Assembly: GCA_963816685.1 (NCBI GenBank)
Contig: CAWFMB010000012.1
Coordinates: forward strand, 62,001 to 126,000
Source: CAVYUC01 sp963816685
GTDB lineage: Bacteria; Bacteroidota; Bacteroidia; Bacteroidales; Prolixibacteraceae
Direction: 5' to 3'
Length of the DNA: 64,000 bases
Shown here: in pieces, positions 52,421 through 61,523 of the stretch
Position numbering within the stretch: position 1 is the first letter of the stretch
Layout of the letters: every line of letters begins with the position of its first letter
Notes under the pieces: model-generated
What the model saw: the letters and a program-made list of their open reading frames with translations, nothing else
The model's database searches: none
Told to the model about the DNA's origin: nothing
Position numbers and translations under genes: made by a program

Positions 52421-55400
52421 ATGAGTATATATGGGAGTGCGGTAAAAAAACCGATAACAACCATCATGGTATTTATGGCGGTAATGGTGTTTGGTATCTA
52501 TTCGCTGCTAAAACTACCTGTCGATTTTTATCCCGAAATTGAATTTCCTGCAATTACTGTTTTTACAACCTACAATGGGGCCAGTGCGGCAGATATCGAA
52601 ATCAATATATCCAAACCCATTGAAGATGCGTTGAATACAATTGATAACCTGAAAGAAATTACTTCAACCTCCCGCGACAACATCTCAGTGGTTTCGCTGG
52701 AGTTTGAATATGAAACCGATTTGAGCGAAGCTGCAAACGATATCAGGGATGCCCTTTCGCTTGTGGAAGGAACCTTGCCGGAAGAGGCTGACGATCCAAA
52801 CATTTTTAAGTTCAGTTCGAGTATGATTCCTATTTTAATGTATTCGGTTACGGCTGATGAGAATTACGAAGGATTGGAAAAACTCCTCGATGAAAAGGTA
52901 ATCAACCCGCTGAACCGTGTTGAAGGAATTGGTTCAATAAGTTTAATGGGGACGCCAACCCGCCAGGTCATGATTAATATTAATCCACGCCGGCTTGAAG
53001 CTTACAACATGACGGTCGAACAAATTGGAAATGTGTTGAGGGCTGAAAACCTTAATATGCCCACCGGCAGTATTAAAATGGGCGAAATGAATTACGCCCT
53101 GCGTGTGGAAGGTGAGTTCGAGCAAAGCGAAGAGATTAAGAATGTGGTTCTTGGCGATTTCAACGGACAGGCTATCTATTTAAAAGATGTTGCAACAGTT
53201 AAAGATTCGCTGAAAGAGATGACCATTGATGAAAAAATCAACGGTCAGCAAGGTGTGCGAATGATGATTATGAAACAATCGGGGGCAAATACTGTAAAAA
53301 TTGCCCGCGAGGTAACCAGTCGTCTCGAAGAATTGAAAAAAGATTTGCCTTCGGATATAAAGATTCAAACCATTTTCGATACAAGTCAGTTCATTTCCGG
53401 ATCCATAAGCAACCTGACAACAACATTGATGTTTGCCCTCATGTTTGTCGGATTAATTGTATTGTTATTCCTTGGCAGGTGGCGTGCCACATTCATCATT
53501 GTACTTACCATCCCCATTTCGCTTATCGTTTCTTTTATTTATCTGAACGTGTCGGGAAGTTCAATCAATATAATTTCGCTTTCTGCACTGTCAATCGCAA
53601 TAGGAATGGTAGTGGACGATGCAATTGTCGTTCTCGAAAACATTACAAAACACATCGAACGGGGCAGTACTCCGCGTGAAGCAGCTATTTATGCAACCAA
53701 TGAAGTGTGGCTTGCAGTTATAGTAACTACACTTACAGTTGTGGCAGTTTTCTTTCCAATGACCATGATTAGCGGAATGACAGGAATTCTTTTCAGGGAA
53801 CTCGGCTGGATTGTTACAATTACTGTCGTAACATCAACTCTTGCCGCGATTACGCTGACTCCGATGTTAAGTTCGAAAATGTTGCGTCTGCGCTCCAAAA
53901 AAAGAAAATCGCGCAGATTCAGCCACCAAAAACTTGTGGTTCCTGTTTTCGATGGTTTGGACAACTGGTATGGACGTGCACTTGGATGGAGCATAAAAAA
54001 TAAAACGATAATCGTTGTCGTTTCGTTTGTTGTATTTTTTGCTTCCTTATTTCTCGCCGGCCAGCTGGGTACTGAATTTATTCCTGAATCAGACCAGGGA
54101 CGACTTACAGTAGAGGTGGAGTTACAATCGGGTACCCGCCTTGAAAAAACTGTTACACTGGCGCGAAAAATCGATGAAATCATAATGTCTTATCCCGAAG
54201 TGGATTTGGTTTCAGCTTCTGCAGGGAGTGATGAAAAAGCAGGGATGCTCGCTATTTTTCAATCTACAGGTTCAAACATTATCAATTACACAGTGAAACT
54301 GAAAGACATTGAAGAACGGGATATAACAATCTGGGAATTTGCTGAAAAAATAAGAAATGAACTCGCTGTTTTTCCTGAAGTAATCAATTACAACATAACT
54401 ACAGGCGGTGGTATGTCAATGGCCGGAAATACTGTTGATGTTTCAATTTATGGATACAATCTCGATAAAACAACTGCCCTGGCGAATGAACTTGCTGGTA
54501 AAATTGAGGAAATCGAAGGCGCCCGCGATATTGAAATCAGCCGCGAAGAAGCGCGCCCGGAACTCCGGGTTGAACTCGACCGCGAAAAAATGGCAGCAGT
54601 GGGACTGAATACTTCAATGGTTTCAACAGCTTTATACAATCGTATTGCAGGACTTACTGCAACCCGTTACCGCGAAGAAGGTGAAGAATATGATGTTGTA
54701 ATCCGGTTCAATGAAGAATTCAGAAACTCCATTTCCGACATAAAAAATATTTCACTGCAAACGGTTACCGGCCAGACAGTAAAATTAGGCGAAATCGGAA
54801 CAGTAGAAGAATTCTGGTCGCCTCCAAACATCGAGCACAAACGACGCGAACGTGTTGTAACCATTTCAACAACACCCTATAAAACTTCGCTTGGAGAACT
54901 GGCTGCAAGCATTGAACAAAAAATAGGTACAATGAATGTTCCGGGCGATGTTGTAGTTGAAGTTGGCGGTGCTTATGAAGATCAACAGGAAGGATTTATG
55001 GATATTGCCATGTTGCTTTTGCTGAGCCTTGTGTTGGTTTATATTGTTATGGCATCACAATTTGAATCCCTGAAAATGCCGTTTATTATTATGTTCTCCA
55101 TTCCTTTTGCATTTACCGGTGTCATCCTGGCCCTTTATATCACCAACACTACCCTCAGTGTTATTGCAGCATTAGGCGCGGTTATGCTCATCGGTATTGT
55201 AGTGAAAAATGCAATTGTGCTGGTAGATTACATTAATCTGATGCGCGACCGCGGAATTGATTTGGATGAAGCAATTGTATTGTCCGGAAAATCAAGATTG
55301 CGGCCTGTTTTAATGACTGCACTTACAACAATCCTTGGAATGCTGCCGCTTGCCCTGAGTACCGGCGAAGGTTCCGAAATCTGGAGCCCGATGGGAATTT

Positions 55401-55537
55401 CTGTTATCGGGGGCCTCATCTTTTCAACAATTATTACAATGGTGATTGTGCCTGTCGTTTACCGGATTTTTGCACACCGCGGAGAACGGAACAAAAAGAA
55501 GAAACTTGAATCAAGGTATTCCTTTATGGATGAATAA
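52421..55537 (+). CDS. RND-family efflux pump, inner-membrane transporter
   Basis: The protein has 1038 residues, the AcrB/MexB length. Twelve membrane segments; the proton-relay region in helix 4 reads SALSIAIGMVVDDAIVVLEN. The porter domains follow FYPEIEFPAITVFTTYNG and SQFISGSISNLTTTLMFALM. The second half has LGAVMLIGIVVKNAIVLVDY and RPVLMTALTTILGMLPLALS. It exports a broad range of toxic compounds with the TolC and fusion proteins of the same operon. It is followed by a hairpin and a PII-like gene. Confidence 0.96.
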   Translation: MSIYGSAVKKPITTIMVFMAVMVFGIYSLLKLPVDFYPEIEFPAITVFTTYNGASAADIEINISKPIEDALNTIDNLKEITSTSRDNISVVSLEFEYETDLSEAANDIRDALSLVEGTLPEEADDPNIFKFSSSMIPILMYSVTADENYEGLEKLLDEKVINPLNRVEGIGSISLMGTPTRQVMININPRRLEAYNMTVEQIGNVLRAENLNMPTGSIKMGEMNYALRVEGEFEQSEEIKNVVLGDFNGQAIYLKDVATVKDSLKEMTIDEKINGQQGVRMMIMKQSGANTVKIAREVTSRLEELKKDLPSDIKIQTIFDTSQFISGSISNLTTTLMFALMFVGLIVLLFLGRWRATFIIVLTIPISLIVSFIYLNVSGSSINIISLSALSIAIGMVVDDAIVVLENITKHIERGSTPREAAIYATNEVWLAVIVTTLTVVAVFFPMTMISGMTGILFRELGWIVTITVVTSTLAAITLTPMLSSKMLRLRSKKRKSRRFSHQKLVVPVFDGLDNWYGRALGWSIKNKTIIVVVSFVVFFASLFLAGQLGTEFIPESDQGRLTVEVELQSGTRLEKTVTLARKIDEIIMSYPEVDLVSASAGSDEKAGMLAIFQSTGSNIINYTVKLKDIEERDITIWEFAEKIRNELAVFPEVINYNITTGGGMSMAGNTVDVSIYGYNLDKTTALANELAGKIEEIEGARDIEISREEARPELRVELDREKMAAVGLNTSMVSTALYNRIAGLTATRYREEGEEYDVVIRFNEEFRNSISDIKNISLQTVTGQTVKLGEIGTVEEFWSPPNIEHKRRERVVTISTTPYKTSLGELAASIEQKIGTMNVPGDVVVEVGGAYEDQQEGFMDIAMLLLLSLVLVYIVMASQFESLKMPFIIMFSIPFAFTGVILALYITNTTLSVIAALGAVMLIGIVVKNAIVLVDYINLMRDRGIDLDEAIVLSGKSRLRPVLMTALTTILGMLPLALSTGEGSEIWSPMGISVIGGLIFSTIITMVIVPVVYRIFAHRGERNKKKKLESRYSFMDE

Positions 55538-55544
55538 AAAGAAT

Positions 55545-55583
55545 AGCTATCATGCAATTATTACGGACAATTGCATGATGGCT
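55545..55583 (+). terminator. Hairpin between the RND pump and PII-like genes
   Basis: A 15-bp stem with one G-T pair (55545-55559 with 55569-55583) around a 9-base loop, followed only by TTTAAAT. It may act as a weak terminator or attenuator that lowers expression of the PII-like gene relative to the pump. Confidence 0.5.
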
Positions 55584-55617
55584 TTAAATAACAATAAAAA
55601 TCAAAAAACAATACAGA

Positions 55618-55911
55618 ATGAAATCAGTAATGATAATTTACAACCAGGCGCTTACAGAAAAGATAGAGTTTATGCTCGATCGTTTAAATATTCGTGGTTT
55701 TTCAAAATGGCAGGAAATGTTGGGACGCGGCTCAGTGGATGGCGATCCCCGAATGGGAACACATACATGGCCCGAAATAAATTCGGCAACAATGACTGTC
55801 ATCGAAGACGAAAAAGTGGATGAACTCCTTGAAAAGATACAAAAACTAAATGCGGTTAATGAAGAAGTTGGAATCCGTGCTTTTGTGTGGGATATTGTAA
55901 AAAGTATTTAA
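55618..55911 (+). CDS. PG0541-like PII-type protein associated with the efflux operon
   Basis: The protein has 97 residues. MKSVMIIYNQALTEKIEFML and the end LNAVNEEVGIRAFVWDIVKS fit the small alpha/beta PII-like (GlnB-fold) family named after PG0541 of Porphyromonas gingivalis, where it also follows a TolC-fusion protein-RND set. The central T-loop region holds WQEMLGRGSVDGDPRMGTHT. It may sense a nucleotide or metabolite and regulate the pump; that is inference. Confidence 0.85.
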   Translation: MKSVMIIYNQALTEKIEFMLDRLNIRGFSKWQEMLGRGSVDGDPRMGTHTWPEINSATMTVIEDEKVDELLEKIQKLNAVNEEVGIRAFVWDIVKSI

Positions 55912-56056
55912 AACAGTTATCCTTTGGGGCTAAAAGATTTAATTTCAAATTTATGCTTCGTTTCAAATCGGAAAATTAAAGGTGAAAGTCCAAATAAAAT
56001 GACTTGAAAATGATATCCGCGTGCAGGTAACGATTTAATTGATGACAGAAAACAGA

Positions 56057-56261
56057 AATTCGGTGTTGCAAATGAATCTGCGGGCGGCAGAATGAAGAAT
56101 TTCATGGTGAAAATGGATCTACGGGCGTAAGAAGAAAGAATTCAAGACTTTATATGGCTGTGAAAATTTCAGAAAATAGAATTTCATGTTTGAGTTGTCT
56201 GTGAAATTTTCTAAGACAGGAATTTCATGTTGAAGTAGACTGTGAAAAATTGCAGAAGCGT
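56057..56261. repeat. Five diverged copies of a 41-bp tandem repeat
   Basis: AATT(T)C at 56057, 56098, 56139, 56180 and 56221 recurs at exactly 41-bp intervals. Copies 4 and 5 share AATTTCATGTT and CTGTGAAA; copies 1 and 2 share an AATG-ATCT-CGGGCG block. The period equals that of the array at 22204-22440, and both contain an AATTyCAyG-like core. Otherwise the 55912-56668 gap holds an inverted repeat near 56260-56285 (TTCGC...GCGAA) and a terminator, and no credible gene. Confidence 0.8.
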
Positions 56262-56624
56262 TCGCAAACGTTTTACCTGCGAATCTGACTTACCAACACT
56301 ATACCATCAATATACTTCCGGTATTAAATCGCGAACCAACCCCGTCCATGGTATATGGAAGGTATGGTGAAAACCGGTATAAAACTGCTTTGGAAGGAAA
56401 TACAAATCCTGCCGTAAAAACAGCATTACCTTTTACCTTTTAGTTCCACTTCTGCACTATTATTTATACAATGATACAGGTAACTTCATTAACCAATCCT
56501 TTCATATCTGCTGCAAGAGGAATCTGTGTTATTCTGTTTTTTTGTCCGGATAAATATAATTTGAGGTATTTACTTCACTGGAAAATTAAAGTGACCCACT
56601 CTTTTAAAATTAATTTCCGGCTGG

Positions 56625-56667
56625 ATAAAAAAATAAAAGGGAACAACTTATTAAGATGTTCCCTTTT
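56625..56667 (-). terminator. Terminator of the tRNA transcript
   Basis: On the minus strand an 11-bp stem (56667-56657 with 56645-56635) and an 11-base loop precede ATTTTTTTAT, directly after tRNA-Tyr. Confidence 0.8.
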
Positions 56668-56668
56668 G

Positions 56669-56750
56669 TGGGAAGAGCAGGATTCGAACCTACGAAGGCT
56701 TTGCCAACAGATTTACAGTCTGCCCCGTTTGACCGCTTCGGTATCTTCCC
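56669..56750 (-). tRNA. tRNA-Tyr: tRNA-Tyr (anticodon GUA)
   Basis: 82 bases including an extra arm, as usual for class II tRNA-Tyr. The acceptor stem GGGAAGA pairs with TCTTCCC, the anticodon loop is CTGTAAA, and the T loop reads GGTTCGAATCC. The CCA end is not encoded. Confidence 0.95.
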
Positions 56751-56758
56751 TGAAATTG

Positions 56759-56832
56759 AGCCGAATCTCAGATTCGAACTGAGGACCCCGAGATTACAAA
56801 TCACGTGCTCTGGCCAACTGAGCTAATTCGGC
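56759..56832 (-). tRNA. tRNA-Thr: tRNA-Thr (anticodon UGU)
   Basis: 74 bases. The acceptor stem GCCGAAT pairs with ATTCGGC, the D arm is AGCTCAGTTGGCCAGAGC, the anticodon loop is TTTGTAA, and the T arm is CAGTTCGAATCTG. It lies 8 bp before tRNA-Tyr, probably in the same transcript. Confidence 0.95.
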
Positions 56833-56977
56833 TTATATTCAATTTTTATATCATCCGGATTTTACTCCGGAAACGAGTGCTGTTTTCAAATTCAGCGGCG
56901 CAAAGTAAAGAATTAATTTTTTATTCTGCAAACCTTTTTTCAAACTTTCAACACCTTTTCTTCTTTTAAAAAAAAGT

Positions 56978-57074
56978 GGGTAAGCTACCTGTGTCGCACC
57001 GCTACAACCGCCTACCCTTGCTGCCTTCCGACCCTGGGGGAATTCAGCAGGAGCTGGTCGCACAGGACTTACCC
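56978..57074 (-). ncRNA. ffs: Signal recognition particle RNA (4.5S type)
   Basis: On the minus strand, CAGGGTCGGAAGGCAGCAAG matches the SRP RNA apical loop and Ffh-binding region. The ends GGGTAAG and CTTACCC pair, giving a single hairpin of about 97 bases, the short bacterial form. It lies upstream of tRNA-Thr on the same strand. It works with Ffh in targeting membrane proteins. Confidence 0.92.
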
Positions 57075-57279
57075 GCGTGCAAAAGTAGAAAATTTTGTAT
57101 TACCTCCAAACCTCTGTACAAAGTTTCCCAAAATTATTAAAATTTAAAGCGACAATTAAATCACGCAGCCAATTTGTTATTAAGCTTATACCAACTGCCA
57201 TATTCAATCCAATTTTGTAAAACAGGATAAAAAAATAAACATATATTTGTCGAAACTTTACCTTAAAAATCAATTTATC

Positions 57280-57804
57280 ATGGAACAAAATTCTACATCA
57301 ATCTGGAAATCTTCCGTTACGTCGGGATTATATCTCGGAATTGCATTAATCCTGGTTTCTGTTATATTCTATGTTACCGGAAACATGTTTGTAAGTTGGA
57401 GTCAGTATTTAGGTTATGCCATTATGATTGCGGGAGTGGTTATGGCGCAGATTAGTTACCGAAAATCTCTTGGCGGAACAATGACTTACGGACAGGCATT
57501 GGGAATGGGAGTGCTAACTGTTTTATTTGCTTCCATTCTCACTGGTATCTATACCTATTTGCTGTATACAGTAATTGATCCTTCGCTACCCGAACAATTG
57601 AGGATTTTTACTGAAGAACAGTTAGTAAAACAGGGACGGGTTCCGGAAGATCAAATGCAGGCAGCACTTGATATGCAAGCCAAATTTCAAAAGCCTGTTT
57701 TCCTGTTGATTATGTCAATTGTTGGTGGAACTTTAATTGGATTGATAATTTCGCTGATTACCTCTATTTTTACAAAAAAAGTTCCTAAGGATATTATAGA
57801 ATAA
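57280..57804 (+). CDS. DUF4199 membrane protein
   Basis: The protein has 174 residues from the ATG at 57280 (an upstream ATG adds 11 residues over the promoter region, where TATATTTG at 57242-57249 may be the -7 box). Four membrane segments are seen, with the family features GGTMTYGQALGMGVLTVLFA and FTKK-x-P at the end. DUF4199 is a Bacteroidota family of unknown function. It is often next to a glycosyltransferase as here (gene at 57920), possibly in lipid-linked sugar metabolism, but a terminator separates the two. Confidence 0.85.
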   Translation: MEQNSTSIWKSSVTSGLYLGIALILVSVIFYVTGNMFVSWSQYLGYAIMIAGVVMAQISYRKSLGGTMTYGQALGMGVLTVLFASILTGIYTYLLYTVIDPSLPEQLRIFTEEQLVKQGRVPEDQMQAALDMQAKFQKPVFLLIMSIVGGTLIGLIISLITSIFTKKVPKDIIE

Positions 57805-57820
57805 TAACCCGAAAAATAAT

Positions 57821-57850
57821 ACAAGTCCTGATTGTACAGGACTTGTTTGT
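57821..57850 (+). terminator. Terminator after the DUF4199 gene
   Basis: A perfect 10-bp stem (ACAAGTCCTG with CAGGACTTGT) with a 6-base loop, followed by TTGTTGT. Confidence 0.75.
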
Positions 57851-57919
57851 TGTATTAAAGTATAGCTGTTTTTAATTAATGCTTATTTAAATATTATCTG
57901 TTAATTTTAAATTGTTTGA

Positions 57920-58876
57920 ATGAATATTTCCGTAGTTGTACCTGTTTATAACGAAGAAGAATCGCTGCCGGAGCTGGCGGAATGGATACGCAGGGTGATG
58001 GAACAAAACAGTTTCACTTACGAAGTAATAATGATTGATGATGGAAGTACTGATAATTCCTGGCAGGTTATACAAAATCTAAAGAAAGAAAATCAAAATT
58101 TAAAAGGCATTAAGTTCAGGCGGAACTACGGAAAATCAGCCGCTTTGTACTGCGGCTTCGATATGGTTCAGGGAGATGTGGTAATAACCATGGATTCTGA
58201 CCTGCAGGACAGCCCTGATGAAATTCCCGAATTATACAACATGATTGTAAAAGAAGGTTACGATCTTGTTTCAGGATGGAAAAAAAAGCGGCTCGATCCT
58301 GTTCTTTCCAAAAACATTCCAAGTAAATTTTATAACTGGACAGTACGCAGAATTACCGGCATTAAACTTCATGACATGAACTGCGGATTAAAAGCATACC
58401 GCAAAAATGTGGTAAAAACAATTGAAGTTTATGGCGAAATGCATCGCTACATTCCCGTGCTTGCAAAGTGGGCAGGTTATAAAAAAATAGGTGAAAAGGT
58501 GGTGGTTCACAGCGAACGGAAATACGGCAAAACAAAGTTTGGTTTTGAACGGTTTATCCGGGGGCCCCTTGATTTATTGTCGGTAATGTTTATTTCCCGG
58601 TTTGTGAAACGGCCGATGCACTTTTTTGGAGTGTTGGGTATTATGATGATACTTATTGGTCTGGCAGCTGCCATTTGGCTGGGAGTTCAAAAAATAATTC
58701 AACTTCAGCATGGAATCGTTGGAAAACTGATAACCGACAGTCCATATTTTTATATTGCACTTACTTCAATGATAATTGGAGCGCAGTTTTTTCTTGCCGG
58801 CTTTTTAGGCGATTTGGTTTCGCGCAGTTCATCCGACAGAAATAAATACCAGATTGACGAGAAAACCTTCAATTAA
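57920..58876 (+). CDS. GT2 glycosyltransferase, DPM1/GtrB-like
   Basis: The protein has 318 residues. The GT-A core is at the N-terminus: VVPVYNEEESLPEL, IDDGSTDNSW, KFRRNYGKSAALYCGFD and MDSDLQDSPDEIPELY with the metal-binding DxD. C-terminal membrane segments near 233-255 and 278-303 are as in GtrB-like polyprenol-phosphate glycosyltransferases. It probably moves a hexose to undecaprenyl phosphate. Sugar donor and downstream acceptor are unknown. It is 18 bp before the next membrane-protein gene. Confidence 0.92.
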   Translation: MNISVVVPVYNEEESLPELAEWIRRVMEQNSFTYEVIMIDDGSTDNSWQVIQNLKKENQNLKGIKFRRNYGKSAALYCGFDMVQGDVVITMDSDLQDSPDEIPELYNMIVKEGYDLVSGWKKKRLDPVLSKNIPSKFYNWTVRRITGIKLHDMNCGLKAYRKNVVKTIEVYGEMHRYIPVLAKWAGYKKIGEKVVVHSERKYGKTKFGFERFIRGPLDLLSVMFISRFVKRPMHFFGVLGIMMILIGLAAAIWLGVQKIIQLQHGIVGKLITDSPYFYIALTSMIIGAQFFLAGFLGDLVSRSSSDRNKYQIDEKTFN

Positions 58877-58894
58877 ATCATTTACACTATTTAG

Positions 58895-59728
58895 ATGTCT
58901 GATAAAAATATCCAATTCAGAAAAAAACGAGAACTGGGTGAAATAGTTTCCGATTCATTTGAATTTCTAAAACTTGAAATTAAACCAATTTCAAGGCTTA
59001 TTCTGATTTATGTACTTCCTTTTGTTTTAATTTATGGAGGACTTCAGGTTTTTGTTCAGATGAAAATTTCAGGTTCAATTGATTTTTCAAATTCAGAAGA
59101 ACTTTTAGCCAATATTGTTCCGCTTTATAAAAATATTTTCCTTTCATCACTGTTTGGGCTGTTTGTACAATCACTGCTGATTGGAACTTATTATTCCTAT
59201 ATCGAAATGTATATTAAAAAAGGAAAGGGTAATTTCACAGTTTCTGATATTTCTGCCGGACTTTTTTCCAATACACTTCTTGCTTTGGGAGCCAACTTTG
59301 TATTGTTTGTCATTGTATTAATTGGTGTTATCCTCTGTATTCTGCCTGGTATTTATTTTGCCAATTCGCTTTCACTGGTGGTTATTATTTTTATTTTCGA
59401 AAAGAAAGGAATTGGAAGTGCATTTACCCGGACCTGGCAACTGGTTCATACACAATGGCTGAATACTTTACTCATTAATATTCTTGGAATTTTAGTTGTT
59501 TATGCCGCCGGATTTGTATTGTCAATTCCAGCCATGTTCAGTGGAGCATCATCTGCTTTTTTCAGTTTAAAAGAAACCGGTTCCCTGGATTATCCAACCT
59601 ACTATTGGGTACTGATGGTATTATCCACAGTTGTTTCATCTTTACTCTGGATAATTCCTTATACTTTTCTTGCTTTTCAGTTTTTTAATCTGAATGAGCG
59701 GAATTCTGCAACGCCGCCTGTTATTTAA
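58895..59728 (+). CDS. Polytopic membrane protein of unknown function
   Basis: The protein has 277 residues. After a polar N-terminus (KKRELGEIVSDSFEFLKLEI) there are about six membrane segments (near 37-57, 85-106, 128-155, 160-170, 190-220 and 243-268). The layout resembles the membrane part found in front of some glycerophosphodiester phosphodiesterases and DUF975-type proteins, but I cannot assign a family. It is in an apparent operon with the glycosyltransferase, so envelope glycolipid handling is a possible role. Confidence 0.75.
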   Translation: MSDKNIQFRKKRELGEIVSDSFEFLKLEIKPISRLILIYVLPFVLIYGGLQVFVQMKISGSIDFSNSEELLANIVPLYKNIFLSSLFGLFVQSLLIGTYYSYIEMYIKKGKGNFTVSDISAGLFSNTLLALGANFVLFVIVLIGVILCILPGIYFANSLSLVVIIFIFEKKGIGSAFTRTWQLVHTQWLNTLLINILGILVVYAAGFVLSIPAMFSGASSAFFSLKETGSLDYPTYYWVLMVLSTVVSSLLWIIPYTFLAFQFFNLNERNSATPPVI

Positions 59729-59741
59729 GACTTCGACAGGT

Positions 59742-60695
59742 TTAAAAAGAAAACCTGTTGTTTTCTGAAACAGTTTGTTTTGCTGCATTAAATCCTGAAA
59801 TCAGTTGATTCATTATTTCCCGTACCGGCAGTATTTCGTTTATTTGTGCCGACACCTGACCAATTTCAAGTTCTCCATCATCAAGGTCACCTTCAAACAT
59901 CCCCTTTTTGGCTCTTCCTTTTCCAAGAATTTCAATTAATTCTTCAGCAGATAATCCGTTGATTTCGGCCTTTTCCACCTGTTCGTAAAAAGCATTTTTA
60001 ATTAACCGAACAGGTGCAAGCTGTTTTAAAACAAGTTTGGTTTTTCCCTCTTCCAGACCGGTAACCAGATTTTTAAAGTTAATGTGAGCCGAAGATTCCT
60101 CAGAAACTGCAAACCTTGAACCAACTTGAACTCCATCGGCACCCAAAACCATTGCAGCCAGCATTGATTCGCCAGTGGCAATTCCACCCGCTGCAAGCAA
60201 AGGCAATCCGGTTGCTTTTCGAACCGGGGGAATAAGAGTAAATGTTGTCGTTTCTTCTCTTCCATTATGGCCACCGGCTTCGAAACCTTCGGCAACAACA
60301 GCATCAACTCCGGCTGCTTCGCTTTTTTCGGCAAATAACGAACTTGAAACAACGTGCACTACTTTTATCCCTCTGTCCTTGAGCCAACCCGTCCATTTTT
60401 TAGGACTGCCTGCCGAAGTAAAAACAATGGGAACTTTGTTTCGTGCTATTATTTTCATAATCTCTTCGACCTGCGGATAAAGCAGCGGAACATTGACGCC
60501 AAATGGTTTGGCTGTAGCTTTTTTTGCTTTAAAAATATGTTCTTCCAGTGTTTCCGGATGCATAGAGCCAGAACCAATTAATCCCAAACCACCACAATTG
60601 CTAACTGCCGAAGCAAGTTTCCAGCCCGAACACCAGACCATTCCTGCCTGAATAATTGGATATTGGATATTAAATAAGTCGCAAATTCTGTTCAT
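59742..60695 (-). CDS. Nitronate monooxygenase / FabK-like flavoprotein
   Basis: The protein has 317 residues of the 2-nitropropane dioxygenase TIM-barrel family. Seen are YPIIQAGMVWCSGWKLASAV, NCGGLGLIGSG, VFTSAGSPKKWTGWL, VAEGFEAGGHNG (phosphate and His region), PLLAAGGIATGESMLAAMVL and GADGVQVGSRFAVS for FMN binding. It may oxidise alkyl nitronates or serve as a FabK-type enoyl-ACP reductase; AEGFEAGGHNG is shared by both. It is convergent with the membrane-protein gene and 42 bp downstream of cdaA on the same strand. Confidence 0.88.
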   Translation of the reverse strand: MNRICDLFNIQYPIIQAGMVWCSGWKLASAVSNCGGLGLIGSGSMHPETLEEHIFKAKKATAKPFGVNVPLLYPQVEEIMKIIARNKVPIVFTSAGSPKKWTGWLKDRGIKVVHVVSSSLFAEKSEAAGVDAVVAEGFEAGGHNGREETTTFTLIPPVRKATGLPLLAAGGIATGESMLAAMVLGADGVQVGSRFAVSEESSAHINFKNLVTGLEEGKTKLVLKQLAPVRLIKNAFYEQVEKAEINGLSAEELIEILGKGRAKKGMFEGDLDDGELEIGQVSAQINEILPVREIMNQLISGFNAAKQTVSENNRFSF

Positions 60696-60737
60696 AATAA
60701 TTTTGAATATTAACCGGGGAAGGTAAAAATCAATTAA

Positions 60738-61523
60738 CTACACTTGATTAAAAATATTTTCCTCAAGCAGTGCTGTCAGTACTTCACGCGATACCCGACG
60801 CTTAATTTCGCCCTCTTTTACAAACGATATGGACCCTCTTTCTTCGGAAACAATGATTGAAATGGCATCTGTATTTTCTGTAATTCCAATGGCTGCGCGA
60901 TGGCGCAAACCTAAACTTTTATCAATGTCGCGTTGAGTTAAAGGAAGAATGCAACCGGCAGCCGCTATTTCATTTGCTTTTATGATTACTGCCCCATCGT
61001 GCAGCGGCGAATTCTTAAAAAAAATTGTGCGTATTAACGATGATGAGATTTTTGCATCTATTCGTTCACCTGAATTTATTTGTTCATTCAGTTCCGACAT
61101 TTGTGCAATCACAATTATTGCCCCGGTTTTGGATTTCGACATGGATACACAAGCATCAACAAGAGTTTCAATTTGTTCATTGTTTATATTCCGGCCCTTA
61201 TGAGTGCCGAATAGCTTATCGATTGAAAGTAAACGGTTAACGTTATAATTGGTGCCGATAAACACTAAAAATTTCCGGATTTCCGGATGAAATACAACAA
61301 TTAGTGCAAGAACACCCACTCCAATAAACTGTCCAAGGATTGAACCAAGGAGATTCATATTCAGTGCTCTTACCACCAGCCATAGCAAGTACATGGAAAA
61401 CAGCCCGATAACAATATTAAACGCAACTGTTCCTTTAATCAGCCTGTATAGTTGGTAAAGCAAAATTGCCACCAGAAGAATGTCAAGGATATCGAGAAAA
61501 CGTATTGTTATAAATAGTGGCAT
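60738..61523 (-). CDS. cdaA: Diadenylate cyclase CdaA (c-di-AMP synthase)
   Basis: The protein has 261 residues. Three N-terminal membrane helices (about 8-70) precede the DAC domain, which has LHDGAVIIKANEIAAAGCIL (DGA motif) and GLRHRAAIGITENTDAISII (RHR motif), both needed for ATP condensation to c-di-AMP. c-di-AMP controls osmolyte and wall balance. The ATG overlaps the folP stop (TAATG), so translation is coupled; folP-cdaA order is common in Bacteroidota. Confidence 0.94.
   Translation of the reverse strand: MPLFITIRFLDILDILLVAILLYQLYRLIKGTVAFNIVIGLFSMYLLWLVVRALNMNLLGSILGQFIGVGVLALIVVFHPEIRKFLVFIGTNYNVNRLLSIDKLFGTHKGRNINNEQIETLVDACVSMSKSKTGAIIVIAQMSELNEQINSGERIDAKISSSLIRTIFFKNSPLHDGAVIIKANEIAAAGCILPLTQRDIDKSLGLRHRAAIGITENTDAISIIVSEERGSISFVKEGEIKRRVSREVLTALLEENIFNQV

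Noticed and set aside
55446..55823. 125-codon plus-strand frame between pump and PII-like gene
   Set aside because: It overlaps both genes in another frame, has low-complexity sequence and no recognisable domain.
56471..56804. Open frames over the tRNA region, both strands
   Set aside because: They overlap tRNA-Tyr and tRNA-Thr and have no protein-like composition.
56851..57063. 70-codon frame on the minus strand
   Set aside because: Covers the SRP RNA gene and is explained by it.
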